A stretch of 64,000 bases of DNA from Amylostereum areolatum (GCA_012932865.1 SAXG01000013.1:1-64000), one strand, 5' to 3'; counted from the first letter of the stretch, positions 1 to 11,500 are shown. The notes: generated by a model from the letters alone, not told the origin. Numbers and translations are program-made.

Positions 1-96
1 TAACCCTAACCCTAACCCTAACCCTAACCCTAACCCTAACCCTAACCCTAACCCTAACCCTAACCCTAACCCTAACCCCTAACCCTAACCCTAACC
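1..96. repeat. Telomere repeat array (CCCTAA)n
   Basis: About sixteen copies of CCCTAA run from base 1, with one variant unit (CCCCTAA) near 76-82. This is the C-rich strand of a TTAGGG telomere, so base 1 is at or near the physical chromosome end and the window reads inward. The array stops at a CCGG junction with the subtelomeric unit at 97. Confidence 0.98.
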
Positions 97-650
97 GGTA
101 GGATGATAACTAACCCGACCTAGGCTCGTTCCTCGCCTAGGTCGGCATTATCCGAGTTAAGCGCCCTCCGGCCCGGCATGGTCCGGTCACGGGTTCTTAG
201 CGCCCGGCTAATCCCGGGCGCTCATTTCGGCGGCTCCGCCCCGACTTGATCCGGTTCGGGTTCCGGTCCGAGTATTGGCGCTGGCTTCGGCCCGTCTAGA
301 CGCTCGGCAGCTCGGCATCTCGGCTTCGGCTTTGAGATAGCCCGAGACGGAGTCTAGGTGTCTTGGCACGGTGTTCTTAGGCCGCTTATGACGCAACATA
401 TGACGTCGACGGTCTGGACTGCCCCGGAGTCGCGTCTCCGACGACAAATCAAGCTTAGCAATTGACAAAAGTGGAACGACGCAAAAGTCGTACGACCCGC
501 GTCGCTTTAGTAATGCGCATTACTAAGGGATCTGAAGAGCCTATAAAGGCGAAAGTGTAGGTAACGACTTGGCCCCCCAAGCCGCACTCATCCCGCGCAC
601 GCCCTCTCTCGTAGCATAGATATATCGCGTGTGCTTCGCACACGCTCTCC
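97..650. repeat. Subtelomeric unit, copy 1
   Basis: This unit is repeated with few differences at 1148-1700, and both copies are bounded by telomere-type repeats. It is rich in perfect inverted repeats: a 10 bp stem at 116-125/135-144 with a 9 nt loop, a stem at 199-222 (AGCGCCCGG facing CCGGGCGCT), a 20 nt perfect palindrome at 507-526, and an 8 bp stem with a 3 nt loop at 627-645 just before the interstitial telomere tract. Reading frames here are short and arginine/serine rich, without protein-like character. It resembles a noncoding subtelomeric element; its function is unknown. Confidence 0.9.
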
Positions 651-672
651 CTAACCCTAACCCTAACCCTAA
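651..672. repeat. Interstitial telomere tract 1
   Basis: Three to four CCCTAA units directly follow the hairpin that ends subtelomeric copy 1, in the same orientation as the terminal array. Confidence 0.95.
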
Positions 673-1035
673 GCGCGGTCCCTCTATGACGGGTCATTAG
701 CAGGTCTCCGGATCAGCTATGGACACCTGGGAACATGTACGGCGGTAGGAAACTCCGCTCGGACGCCTGCGCACTGCTTCGGCGGGAGGCGGGGTACCCT
801 CTTCGGCCTAAGGTGTTTACACCGAAGGCCTGTATTTGTCCCCCGATTATGGGCTGCACCCGCTCCGTACGACAACGTCCGGGACATATGCGGGCGTAGT
901 CTTGCTACTTACCCTTGATATTAACGTTTAAAGCTGTCTCGAGGCTTAAAACTATTAATCTACTCTTGTAGGTGCATCGTTAGTCTAAAGGCGAACGGAC
1001 GGTATTAACCGAATTAGATAGGGACTCCCACCTTG
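673..1035. other. Subtelomeric linker without a recognisable gene
   Basis: This single-copy spacer lies between the first subtelomeric unit and the next telomere tract. I see no convincing reading frame, RNA gene or transposon terminus in it. Confidence 0.6.
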
Positions 1036-1060
1036 CCCTAACCCTAACCCAAACCCTAAC
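1036..1060. repeat. Interstitial telomere tract 2, degenerate
   Basis: Four CCCTAA-like units including one variant (CCCAAA). The orientation matches the terminal array, and the variant unit suggests an old, decaying tract. Confidence 0.9.
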
Positions 1061-1114
1061 GTACGCACTATGCCTTAATCGGCATGTTAATTTGCTAAAG
1101 AATATTCATTCTAG

Positions 1115-1147
1115 CCTAACCCTAACCCCTAACCCTAACCCCTAACC
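1115..1147. repeat. Interstitial telomere tract 3
   Basis: Five CCCTAA-type units, two of them CCCCTAA variants, directly abut subtelomeric copy 2. The arrangement copies the terminal array-to-unit junction at 96/97, including the CCGG transition and a CCCCTAA variant near the junction. The pair of tract plus unit was therefore duplicated together. Confidence 0.93.
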
Positions 1148-1700
1148 GGCAGGATGATAACTAACCCGACCTAGGCTCGTTCCTCGCCTAGGACGGCATT
1201 ATCCGAGTTAAGCGCTCGCCGGCCCGGCATGGTCCGGTCACGAGTTCTTAGCGCCCGGCTAATCCCGGGCGCTCATTCCGGCGGCTCCGCCCCGGTTTGA
1301 TCCGGTTCGGGTTTCGGTCCGAGTATTGGCGCTGGCTTCGGCCCGTCTAGACGCTCGGCAGCTCGGCATCTCGGCTTCGGCTTTGAGATAGCCCGAGACG
1401 GAGTCTAGGTGTCTTGGCACGGTGTTCTTAGGCCGCTATGACGCAACACATGACGTCGACGGTCTGGATTGTCCCGGAGTCGCGTCTCCGACGACAAAGA
1501 AAGCTTAGCAAAATGACAAAAGTGGAACGACGCAAAGTCCGAACGACGCGCGTCGCCTTAGTAATGCGCATTACTAAAGGGATCTGAAGAGCCTATAAAG
1601 GCGAAAGTGAAGGTAACGTCTTGCCCCCAAGACCTCGCTATCCCGCGCAGTCGCCCTCTCCCGTAGCATATAAAATCGCGTGTGCTTCGCACACGCTCTC
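1148..1700. repeat. Subtelomeric unit, copy 2
   Basis: Near-identical to copy 1 at 97-650. The 20 nt palindrome (1558-1577) and the terminal hairpin (1678-1696) are preserved exactly. The first long stem is weakened by a substitution (GCCTAGGACG in place of GCCTAGGTCG). The copy is followed by another telomere tract and then by coding-like sequence. Confidence 0.9.
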
Positions 1701-2156
1701 CCTAACCCTAACCCTAACCCTACGACTGTCGTCCTTAACGATGAGCTCCCCAACTACGGCCCGAAAACCTGTCTCTGGATCGAGGTAGAAGATAAATGGC
1801 CCAAAGAAGATCCAGGCGCCACTTGACGGAGGCGAGGGGGGCGTGTAGGGCGTGTTAGCGATGTTCTCGGGGCGGCGGCGTTTGAGAGCGTGGTCGTCCT
1901 CTGTATATTTGCGCTTGGAAGTCGCTGCAGGAGTGGTGGAGGCGTCCTTGTCGATGGCACGTAGGATGGTGTGGAGGTTCTTTGTGCAGGTGCATACGTC
2001 GTCGAGGATCCCGGCGATGAGGGATGCCTCGGTTTGTAGCCGCCGTTGTTGACCTTGTATATTATCAAGTATTTTGATGAGAGATCGGAGCGCCAGGGAC
2101 GCGGCCTCGCGGTTCTGCATCTCCTCAGGGGAGGAGTGGGAGGTCGCGGGGAGCAT
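1638..2156 (-). CDS. ORF fused to telomere repeat; likely truncated gene of unknown function
   Basis: The frame begins at an ATG at 2156 and encodes about 172 residues. The first ~140 look like real protein: a helical segment (residues about 10-65), a basic nuclear-localisation-like cluster (KRKYTEDDHALKRRR) and a proline-rich stretch (PYTPPSPPSS), followed by a folded-looking tail (GAWIFFGPFIFYLDPETG). After residue ~145 the frame enters the telomere tract at 1701-1722 and encodes a VR repeat, then the subtelomeric hairpin, before stopping at 1638. The simplest reading is a gene broken at a former chromosome end and capped by telomere repeat. I do not recognise the family. Its native C-terminus appears lost, and upstream exons cannot be excluded. 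Confidence 0.5.
   Translation of the reverse strand: MLPATSHSSPEEMQNREAASLALRSLIKILDNIQGQQRRLQTEASLIAGILDDVCTCTKNLHTILRAIDKDASTTPAATSKRKYTEDDHALKRRRPENIANTPYTPPSPPSSGAWIFFGPFIFYLDPETGFRAVVGELIVKDDSRRVRVRVRESVCEAHAILYATGEGDCAG
1701..1722. repeat. Interstitial telomere tract 4
   Basis: Three to four CCCTAA units immediately after the terminal hairpin of subtelomeric copy 2. On the minus strand this tract is in frame with the ORF that starts at 2156 and is read as alternating Val-Arg codons (GTT AGG). Confidence 0.95.
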
Positions 2157-4529
2157 GGCGACGTATAGAGCAGTATGTGGGGCTTCACCTTTTTCTTTTC
2201 CTCGGCGCACGGGTGTTTCACCTTTCTAAGCGGTGATGCATGATGGTTCAACCCTGTTTCGGATCCATGCATGGGCAGCGGTCGTGCAGGGAGCGGGTGG
2301 GGGAGGATGGAGGAGGAACGTGCTCGTGTCGTCATTATAGGGGCAGATTCTCGCGGGTATGGACTCACGCACCGAGGACATCGTGCTCCCATTATGCAGG
2401 TTCCAGAGGACATCTCTCCTCCATAGTCATGTATTCCGGGAGTGTTTAGTTCGCGGGGAGAGCTGGTTTGCGTCGCAGAGGACGAGCGGTATCAGTGTCG
2501 GTCTCGCTGAAGCCGCCACCTCCCCGATTCCAGAGCTGTTGCTTATCGGACCCAGGTTGGTTGCAAAGGCGCGGGCGGTTCCGGGGGTGGTGTGTAAGTC
2601 CCATGTTAGACGCGGTTCTGGCTGGCTAGTTGTGGCTGACATTAGGTCGCAGGTGGCGCGTGGTGGAGATGCAGATGCGGACAGCAACGATAGCAGCTCG
2701 ACACCGAAAGGTCTCCTCTTGCGGTGTGGAAATCGCACCTCAAGTCGGAGAGCAAGCGCCTCGGGTTGAGCGGGGTTCGTCGTGAAGGTGATACCGAGCG
2801 CTCGTGGATACAACTTCAACGGCGGAGCACAATCTGTTCACAAGAGGTTGAACGATCCGACAACGGGGACGCCGAAAGGCGAGTGTGGTTGCTGTTGCTG
2901 GCAATGGGCCAAGTGAGGTTGGCCTTGAGGTGGCGGCCATTGGAAGGGGCGGCGCGGATCGATGTCAATTGACTCGATTACCCAAGATAAGGTGGGGCCC
3001 CGAGTGAGGTCTCAATGACGAGAGGGGAACAAGTGGAGGACTAAAAGCGCCAGGACGAGTGGACGGTGGAGGTGAGCTGGAAGAGGGGAGCGAAAGAGGC
3101 GTTGAGGGAGTGAAGGAGGAGTACGGCGAGAAGGTCTCCAATCCGGAAGCGACGGCGGGCTTGTTGCGCGGGAGAGAGTATCAATGCGCGGGGGAGGACC
3201 GGGGAGTGGGGAAGCTGTTGGTGGGTCGATATCGTTGAGAAACCAAACGTTGGGCAGATTGCTCTCGGCGTGCTACCACGGAGGTCGATTTGGAGGACGT
3301 CGGTGGTTCTAACTTGTGGCGGCGGTGCGCCTGATGGTGTTCACAACGAGTTAATTGTTGACGACATGAAAAAAGCTGGGCGCGGCGTAGTGCTTGGACT
3401 CGCGAGGCCTTGTGCAGGGAAGGGGGAAGAGTTGGGAACGAGAGAAACTTGTCGATGGAGATAGGAGGCGGGGAATGAAAGATAGAATAGCGAGGGGGGA
3501 TGAGCAAGGACGATGTCGAATGTGACGGTATGGCCATGTCTCTGGTAGAACGGGTGGAAAACGGGTGGAAGACTTTGATTCGGCTGTGTTTTCGGGCTTG
3601 AACGACGGACGAAGAGGATGCTCCACGGGTTCGACATGCCGTTGTTTTGGACGATACCGTGAAGGGGAGTCGGCTTTTGAGGGAACGGAGTCTCCGGGGG
3701 AAATGGGCCGGGATCGTAGGATCGAAACCTAGCCATGAGAATGACAGGATGGGTAGTCCTTGGGGGAGGTGGCAGCTGAGGACAGAGGCGGGGAGATCTG
3801 ATGGGGAGATCTGCAGAGTGCGTCCATGGAGCGAGTGTCGTCGGTGGTAGTGAATGTAGCTCGGCAGAGCATCGTTGACCTATTCAAACCCGCACGGAAT
3901 GGTTTCGTTAGACTCAGAGAGACGGCGGTAGGGAATTGGGCTAATCGAAAGCGCACCGTCAAGTCTCATCAATCCTTCGGTACTTGTAGCACATAATGTG
4001 TCAGCAGCAGCGTCCTAACGTCGCATTTTTGCATTGAAATGCCGTCCCATACGTCGCATCCCATTCGAAACCGCAACGATGAGGGACCAAGGAAGGGCCA
4101 GATAATCACCGCGGGATAGTCGAAAAGAGCGCGTTGAAACCATTTGGGCCGTTCATTCGAGCTTGAGAAGAGGTCATCCGGTTTTCGAGATAGAGAGGGT
4201 TTTGAAAAGAGAGGCCCATGGCGGTAGACGTGGTCGTGGTAGAAGACGAAGTTTGATGGCGCGGCGCGGCGTCGCAGACTCAACTCGCACAGCACGGCAC
4301 CCCTCTTCACCTGCCATCACCAAGCCACGAAACCCAGCGTCCCCCGATCCTTCACTCGACTCAAATATCTTCATTAAGGTGCGAAACCCGATTCTTCTCA
4401 TGCCAGCATAGCCTAAACTCTCGGGTAGCTTGCGTCGGACACGGACTTCTCGCTGGCAACGCCCCATATTTCCCGAACATTTCCTGAGGAAGGTGCGAAA
4501 GGTGCGTCAGAACCCGCATTTGTGGGACG
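2157..4529. other. 2.4 kb with no resolved gene
   Basis: Several proline/serine-rich minus-strand frames (for example 3341-3736 and 3969-4310) overlap here, but none shows a recognisable domain and no set of splice sites joins them convincingly. Decayed or multi-exon coding sequence is possible, including missing 5' exons of the telomere-fused ORF. I cannot support a model. Confidence 0.4.
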
Positions 4530-6191
4530 ATGCATAAGAAAATATCGAGCCGTCTGACCTCGGTCGCAGATGCACGACCTTTACATCCATATCCTGCTGC
4601 GATGAAGTACTACGTCGCAAACGACGATTCCGATCACCCAGAGCTGGGCGCTCCTTCAACGATCCCTATCATCCTCCCTGTGGCCGATCGATCCTCCGAA
4701 CTCGCTCTCATCAACGCCATCCTTCCAACGGAGCTCTTGGTCCATATATTTCAGCACCTCAACGCCGTGATCGTTGACCACGGCACGGAGTGGTACTTCA
4801 GCCCCGCATGGATCACCCTCACCCACGTCTGCGCCCATTGGCGCGTTCTTATCCTCTCTACACCCATCCTATGGACGCACATCTCTCTCGCAAGCACCAC
4901 GGTCGCGGAAACCATGCTCGACCGGTCCCAAACCGCACCGCTCGTCATCAAGTACGGGAATCGTTTGCGACGTGTTCCGGAGCAGGGTGTTTACAGCGTC
5001 CTTGGGAATCTGTACCGCGCCCACGAAGTCCACATCGAATGCACGCGCGCTCTCATACGGCACGTTCTCCCATATGGATTTCTCCGCCCCGCCCCCTTAT
5101 TAGAGCGAGTGGAACTCGACGCCGTGGATGGTGCCGACTCCCTAGGACTCCCCGTGGACCTGTTCGGCGGCCACGCACCACGCTTACGCGCTTTGGCCCT
5201 CCGCCACGTCGCCCTACCCTCCGATTCCCCGTTGTTTCTGCACCTCTCCTCCCTCTCCCTAGACTCATTCGCCGCAGCCTGCCGATACGGTATCACGGAC
5301 ATCTTTGATATTCTCGCGGAGCTGCACGGCCTGAAGGACCTCAATCTCGTCAACGTCATACGACCACACACCGAAGAACCTCACGCGTACGCGACTTTGG
5401 GCGATCGTACCCTGCGACTTCCTTCCCTCGCCCACATATCCATCTCCGAAAGCACGCCCACATGCGCTGCCCTTGTCGAACGGCTGCAAGTCCATCCCGC
5501 CGGCCTGTACTACCTCACCGGCAAGGCGTCCACCTCGGAGGATTGTCTCATCTCCTCCGCTCTTCCTCCAGAGTTTCGCAAGCGCACCGCTGTGTCCTCA
5601 TATCGCCCCTCTGGTCCCTCCCCCCAACTGTACGCCCTTACCCTCGTCGTTCAGATAACTTCGTTTGTCATCACCGGTACCGACGCCTCCACCCACCCCA
5701 ACCCACGTTTCGTGTTCGTTCTCCACTCGAGTCGGTCGCTCGACCCCCCCGACCGCTCGGGGTACACCTCCCTCCTCGACGTATGCTCCCGTCTGGCCCT
5801 CGACGGCGTCCGCAAGCTGGCTCTCCAGTTGGACGCGGTGCTCGACAGCACGTTTGCCCCCAAGGCCGTGGACGCGCTAGCGCGCGCCGTGCCGAACGTC
5901 GAGGCGGTCGCGGTGGGACGGTATTCCGCGCACTTTTTGCTAGAGGCTTTGCGAACAGGGGCGTTCCCCGCGATGCGCTCGCTGGAGATACTGCCAACAG
6001 GCGTGGCGAGGGTGCCGACCATGCGCGAGATCGTGGCCTGTTTGCGAGCCAGAGAAGACATGGTAGGTGTGAACATGCAGCGGTTGGAGAGGATGGTGGT
6101 CGTGGAGCACGAGGTTCCGAGGGAGTGTTTGGATGACTTAGATCTGCTCGAGGATTGGAGGTGGGATGCCGGGTTCGCGCTGACGGAGTGA
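4530..6191 (+). CDS. F-box-like/LRR-type protein A
   Basis: A single uninterrupted exon of 553 residues from an ATG. An F-box-like motif lies at about residues 61-115: the helix INAILPTELLVHIFQHL, then the THVCAHWRVL and LWTHISL elements typical of Agaricomycete F-box-like domains. The rest is leucine-rich with regularly spaced hydrophobic segments, consistent with a degenerate LRR fold. F-box proteins bind Skp1 and present substrates to an SCF ubiquitin ligase; the substrate cannot be inferred. It is more diverged from the other F-box genes in the window than they are from each other, and its frame is intact. The start is the first in-frame ATG; a second ATG at residue 25 is also possible. 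Confidence 0.88.
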   Translation: MHKKISSRLTSVADARPLHPYPAAMKYYVANDDSDHPELGAPSTIPIILPVADRSSELALINAILPTELLVHIFQHLNAVIVDHGTEWYFSPAWITLTHVCAHWRVLILSTPILWTHISLASTTVAETMLDRSQTAPLVIKYGNRLRRVPEQGVYSVLGNLYRAHEVHIECTRALIRHVLPYGFLRPAPLLERVELDAVDGADSLGLPVDLFGGHAPRLRALALRHVALPSDSPLFLHLSSLSLDSFAAACRYGITDIFDILAELHGLKDLNLVNVIRPHTEEPHAYATLGDRTLRLPSLAHISISESTPTCAALVERLQVHPAGLYYLTGKASTSEDCLISSALPPEFRKRTAVSSYRPSGPSPQLYALTLVVQITSFVITGTDASTHPNPRFVFVLHSSRSLDPPDRSGYTSLLDVCSRLALDGVRKLALQLDAVLDSTFAPKAVDALARAVPNVEAVAVGRYSAHFLLEALRTGAFPAMRSLEILPTGVARVPTMREIVACLRAREDMVGVNMQRLERMVVVEHEVPRECLDDLDLLEDWRWDAGFALTE

Positions 6192-6409
6192 TACGAATAT
6201 GTACCCACGCGAACGCTACGGTCAACACGACAATCGTATTCTGTTTTGTAGTATTATCCATGACCAGGCGTGCATATTACGAAAAGGAACGACAAAGCTA
6301 AATGGTTTGAATATTCGATCAAGGAGTACTGTGCGGGGTAACGGGGGAAAGTGTAGATACAAGCCCAAGAGGAGTGAGTGCAATCGTGGTATACGGAGGG
6401 ACGCGGCGA

Positions 6410-7465
6410 TTAGAAGGTCTCTTCTTCGTCGGCGGCCACGCCTCCCTCTGGAACTTCGAAGCCGTCCTGTAAACCGAAAACGTCAGATGGAAGGCGAGGC
6501 GGAAAGGGAGGACGAACGTACTTCGGTCGAGTACAGGATCTTTTGGATCTCCCGCAAGGTTTCGTCGTCCTTCCCCTCGCCCTCGAGAACCTCTATCTGC
6601 TGCTGGGCCAAGATCTCGATGTCACGGAGCTAACGCAAACGCACGAAAGCACCGTCAATACCACCCTCCTCGGAACGAGCATGACAAAGAAACGCACCTT
6701 GGCGAAGTAGAAATCGCGCTCCTTCTCGAGCCCCTCCAGGTGCGCGGACATCTCCTTCAGCTGGGCCTGCAGGTTGATCACTTGCTCGTGTTGCACGGCG
6801 GCGGCGCTGCCCGAGCGATGTCCTCCAACGGGCGTCTTGCCGCCACTTCGCACGCTTGTCCCACGCGCTCCACCTCCAGAGGGTGCCAGCGGTGCGATCG
6901 TGGCAGGCGTGTCGGTTGGTTGACCACGCCGCCGCGCGGCCGCGTCATAGGCTTGACCACCGTAGTTCTGGTCCCAGAAGCGTTTGATCCATTGGAGAAA
7001 CTCGAGGTTGTCCCTGCGGGGCAAGGAAAAGGTGAGGCGCACGTAAGATCGATCGGGAGCGAAGGGCACGCACTGCATTTTGCATTTGACGAGCTTTTCG
7101 ATGAGTATGGGCTAGCGGACGTGTGTGAGCGACCGATTGAGAAGAGGAGCGTGGGTGTGGGGCGAGCGCACCTTGTCGATGCGTTTTGCTTTGAACACAT
7201 TTTGCATCACTTTGAAGTTCGCGATGAACTCGTACTCGTGCTTCGCGTTCATCTTTACGCGCGTCATCGGAATATCGCCTACGAAGTGCAGCGCGTGAGC
7301 GATGTGGCGGCGGGAGAGGAGGGAGGGAGAAAAGAGGTGCGCACCATAGATTGAGTCGAGGATCTGGCAGTAGGCGGCGCCTGTGCCACATTGTTCGACC
7401 TTGGTGTAGTTGAGTTGGAGGAGGTCGTTGAGCCAGGTGAGGAGTTCGGATCGTGACTCGCCCAT
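6410..7465 (-). CDS. BIM1: EB1-family microtubule plus-end binding protein (Bim1/Mal3)
   Basis: Six exons join cleanly: complement(6410-6466, 6522-6629, 6698-7013, 7074-7111, 7172-7278, 7345-7465), giving 248 residues with five GT-AG introns of 55-68 bp. The N-terminus MGESRSELLTWLNDLL, then TKVEQCGTGAAYCQILDSIYG and KMNAKHEYEFIANFKV, form the calponin-homology domain (about residues 1-125) that binds the growing microtubule lattice. A Gly/Ser/Pro linker follows, then the EB-homology coiled coil (about 168-216). The protein ends in EETF, matching the acidic-aromatic tail that recruits CAP-Gly proteins. The length is normal for the family and the frame is intact. The in-frame ATG 68 codons upstream is not used in family alignments; MGESR is the expected start. 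Confidence 0.96.
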
Positions 7466-8553
7466 GATGTTGTGGAGGTTGATGAGCGTGCGGGAGGAGA
7501 GGAAAGGGGCGGGATGGTGGACGTCGGACGATGAGCAAGAAGCGGAAGCTGACGGCGAAGCCGACGTTGAAGACGGCGCCGGCAGGCGCCATACGGCTCC
7601 CCTTCGGCCCGGAGAACTGCCCTTCCGCGTCTCCCCGTTCACCCAAAACTCTTTCTCAAGCATCGACACCGGATCGCATGCGGATTTCTAGGTGGCATAC
7701 ATACTCTGTGACAGGTTTGTTGCTGCTATGGTGCGCATTTACAATGTATGCATACTCGGAACTTGGGGAAGGGACGCTTCGTAAATACTCATACTCATCA
7801 AGTTCGATCATGGTATCAAATCCTCATCGTGCGATGGGCAGAGTGTCTCTCACGCGGCCAGTCAAAGAGTGGTTATTGTGCATTAATATATGTTCAATGA
7901 TCGGCCCACGCACACAAGTAAGTATATGGAATGAGTCAAATGACAGACTATGTACATACCAGAGGGTGTAGATTCAGGGTGTACACACTTACGCCCACAG
8001 CGGCCACAGGACGGCTCTACCGAGAAGACCACTTCAGGTCTACCAGTAAGTACATATGTACATTGCTCTGGAGTCTCGCGGCACGATGAATGACGACGAT
8101 CAGGTGTGTTCGTACATTTCGCACCTAGTCATGAACGGACCCAAGCATAGCCTTCCGGCATTCTCTGCAGCATGGACAGCCTCTATATGGGACAAGGGAT
8201 TCGAAGACCGTATCTTTCATCAACCAGGTCAAAGTGGTTCCCAGGAGGAGGGCGATTGCAAGGCGATAGCACAGGTGTGTCCCAGCAACCAAGTCGGGTC
8301 CAGGGCAGGCGAGGCGCTAAATATAAGGAGCCAGTTCTCATGGACGCTGGTCCCTTGTCATCGAGATATTCTGTCCGTTGACATGCAGTCGATGGACCAG
8401 AGGGGGACGTTGAACGTTGAACGTTGGGGGGGTCTGAAGATCAAAGCAGAATGAAGTTCGAACGAGTTGAACTTGAAGTTGATTCTTGAAGCGGGCGCCG
8501 CAAAAACTGAGCTGGTGATGACGTAACCAACGGCTCGACACCCATTTACGGTA
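7466..8553. other. Intergenic, divergent promoter region
   Basis: This separates EB1 (minus strand) from the aspartic protease (plus strand) and should hold both promoters. Short frames such as 8056-8454 have no recognisable domain. A small GTTGAAC tandem lies near 8410. I see nothing else supportable. Confidence 0.5.
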
Positions 8554-11500
8554 ATGGCTCCCCGCATTCGATTTCGAGCACCGTCGAGAACGATGAGAAC
8601 GACGACTTCCTCCACATCCACCACGACGCCGCCGCACCTGCCCGCCGCGTCCCTCGCCACCCTCCTTTTCTCCCCATCGGTCGCTGCCTGGTATCTACTC
8701 CTCGGCCACCGTATCAATTAGCGCTTCGGTCGATATTCGCCGTGGCGTGTCTGTGATCCCGTCTGCCATTTATTCGACCGTCGCCTTCCTTCCTTCTCTC
8801 CTTTACTCTCATCTACTCTCATTCTCCTCCACGTTTTTACTCCTCCCATCGGCCACCACGACGCGCTATGGTGGGCTCCGTTCAACCCCGCAGGCCGTGG
8901 AAGGGAAAGAGCCGGGCTTGGCCTCTGGACGCGATGTTCCAAGGGGAGCGGGAGGAGCAGGATAGCAGACCGCAAAATCGGCTGTGAGTGCTCCTACCAT
9001 CTATTTTCAATCCCTTCTCGTGGACTCTCCTCTCTTGAGAGCGTGCGGGTTAAAGCTCGACGTCCTGCACAGTTGCAGTCCATGCACTCGTATGGTTGGT
9101 TACCCCGCATGCTCGCCATTCGACATGTACCAGAGACGCGCCCCCCCTGGCGATTACGATGTCCCCCTTCCTTCTCGTCCTTTCCTTTTCCATACCGGCA
9201 GGGAGGCACGCGTACCATGCTCTCGCGGGTTATGGGTGCCCGACTGTCAAGCGCGGCAAGGTCTTGCTTTGGTACACGGGCGCTTCGCAAGGGCGGTGTC
9301 GGTTCCGTGCATGCAGGGGGGGGGAGGGGGGAGGAATGGCCGTACACTGTGATGCCAAATGGTGGCGTGTGGGCGCACGGCGTGGCATCTTTCTCTCCGT
9401 CAATTGCGGTTCAGGGCCATTGCGCGAGTCCAGGCGCACGGAGAGATCCATTCACTCCGAGTTTCTTTTGACGCCGCGCACATGAGGTGCTCACATGCTC
9501 TGCCCACGCTTGCCGTCGAGTCTACGCAGTGGACCCTCATTCAAAGGCAGCCACTGATACGCCCCCGCGCCTTTCCCTGCGATCCTCCATTGGACACACG
9601 CTGACCTTTTCCCAGTATGCCCAGAGACGAAGGCAACAGCGGCTCTGACGGCGTCGTCATCTCACTGACCCTCGTAGGCGACGGAACATACGAATCGTGC
9701 GTATTTTATCCCCTTTGTTTCCCGCGAATGCAGCTCTGACCTGGTCCCGCAGAATTTACACCATCCCAATTCAAGTCGGAGCCAGCCGACAAGCGTTCTC
9801 GGTCCAGGTTGATACAGGCTCTTCGGATCTTGTGCGTCCGCTCGCCCTTTGCCTATCTTATGTATCACGACTAACCCTCTCGCAGTGGCTAGCCTCCAAG
9901 TCTTGCTCAAGTCCATCCTGCTCGAACACCAAAAGCCACGAATACGACCCCTCTGCTGCCTTGGCGTCGAGCGTCGATTTTCAGATCCAATACCTGGCGG
10001 GAGCTGTGAGCGGGCCCATATACTGGGATCAGCTCGATATTGGCGGCTACAGCGTCGGCAACCAGGCTCTGGGTGCGTTTTCCCCCATCTCTCACCGAAC
10101 ACTTTACTGATCGACCTGTCCAACAGCGGCTGCAGACACCGTCGACTCGGAACCGCTGGACAACGGATTCAATGGGGTGCTTGGCCTCGCCCTACCGCCC
10201 AACTCAGTCATACAGAAGGACATTCCACCCACGGATGGCGATGCGCCAGACGGGGCAGCGTTCTCGGCGAACCTGTTCGGAATCACACCTGCAGAAGACG
10301 CTCCTCCCTTTCGTTTCTTTTCACTCGCACTCGAGCGACCAGGTGTGGCGGGAGTGCCCTCTGTAATGGGGATCGGTCGACATCCGTCCTCGCTGGTGTC
10401 GGACCCAAGCAAAATCACCTACTCGCCCGTGATACGAAGCTTTTACGGGGCGTATTTCTGGCAATCGAGCGTGCGGGATATCACGGTATACGTCAACAGC
10501 CAACCGAAGGTCATTTCCCTCGGGCGATCGCTTTCTGGATCGGCGTTCCCTGTGGCGGTGCTGGACACGGGTGTCCCATACATCCTCACGACCACCGCGA
10601 TCGCGAACGCGATTTATGGCGCGCTAGGAATCGGTCCCGGCTCGGACGGCCAATGTGAGTGACCCGTTCGCCACGTGGAGTTGTAAGATCGTGCTGACGA
10701 GATATAGACTACCTGCCATGCACTACACCCCTGAACATGTCCATTACGCTGGAAGGACAGAACCCCCAACCCCTGCACCCGCTGGATTTGACCGCGGTGT
10801 CGTCGACTAACCCGCGCGACACCAGTTGCATCGGAATCATCCAGACGGCATCGGGGGCGCTGGACCACGCGTCGGGTACCTTCAGCGACATCATCTTGGG
10901 CGTGCCCTTCCTTCGGAACGCCTACACAGTACTAGCGTACGACGTCCCTGACGCGAGTGGCGCTTTCCCTCCCACCAGCAACACCACCGACACCACCCAT
11001 CCTCAGATCGGCATCCTCAGTCTCACCAACATCACTCAAGCGCTCGACGAGTTCAATACCGTCCGCGTCCTCAAGCAGCCGTTGTCTACGGGCGGGGGCG
11101 GAACGTCGAACAGCTCAACGTCTTCGGATGGCAAAGGGGGGCTCTCAGTCGGGCTGAAGGTCCTCTTCGGTCTCCTGGGCTTCGTCGCGCTCTGCATCCT
11201 ACTTTTCGGCGCGCGGTGGTTCTTCGTCCGGCGACGCTGGCGGCGCGCACAGGCCGGCGGAGGGTTTGACGGCGACAACAAGGACGCGTACCTGGGCCCG
11301 AGGGGCCAGCGTGACGGAGACGTTTCTTTGCACATGGCGTTGGCCGGCTACCACCAGAGGAAGGAGGTCGGCTCCTCGTACACCACGGACAGCGGGAGGA
11401 CGCATGTAGGCTCGGAGGACCTCAACGAATTCGGTAAACGCGGGAAGGAGACTGAGTCGGAGCCGGAGGGTCCATCGTTCCTCAACCTCGACCCATGGGA

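Noticed and set aside
208..697. Two minus-strand frames in the first subtelomeric unit (208-468 and 455-697), the second with a Val-Arg repeat.
   Set aside because: They are made of subtelomeric hairpins and telomere repeat, are low-complexity, and the second includes the (GTTAGG)n artefact. No upstream gene-like sequence exists, unlike the ORF at 2156.
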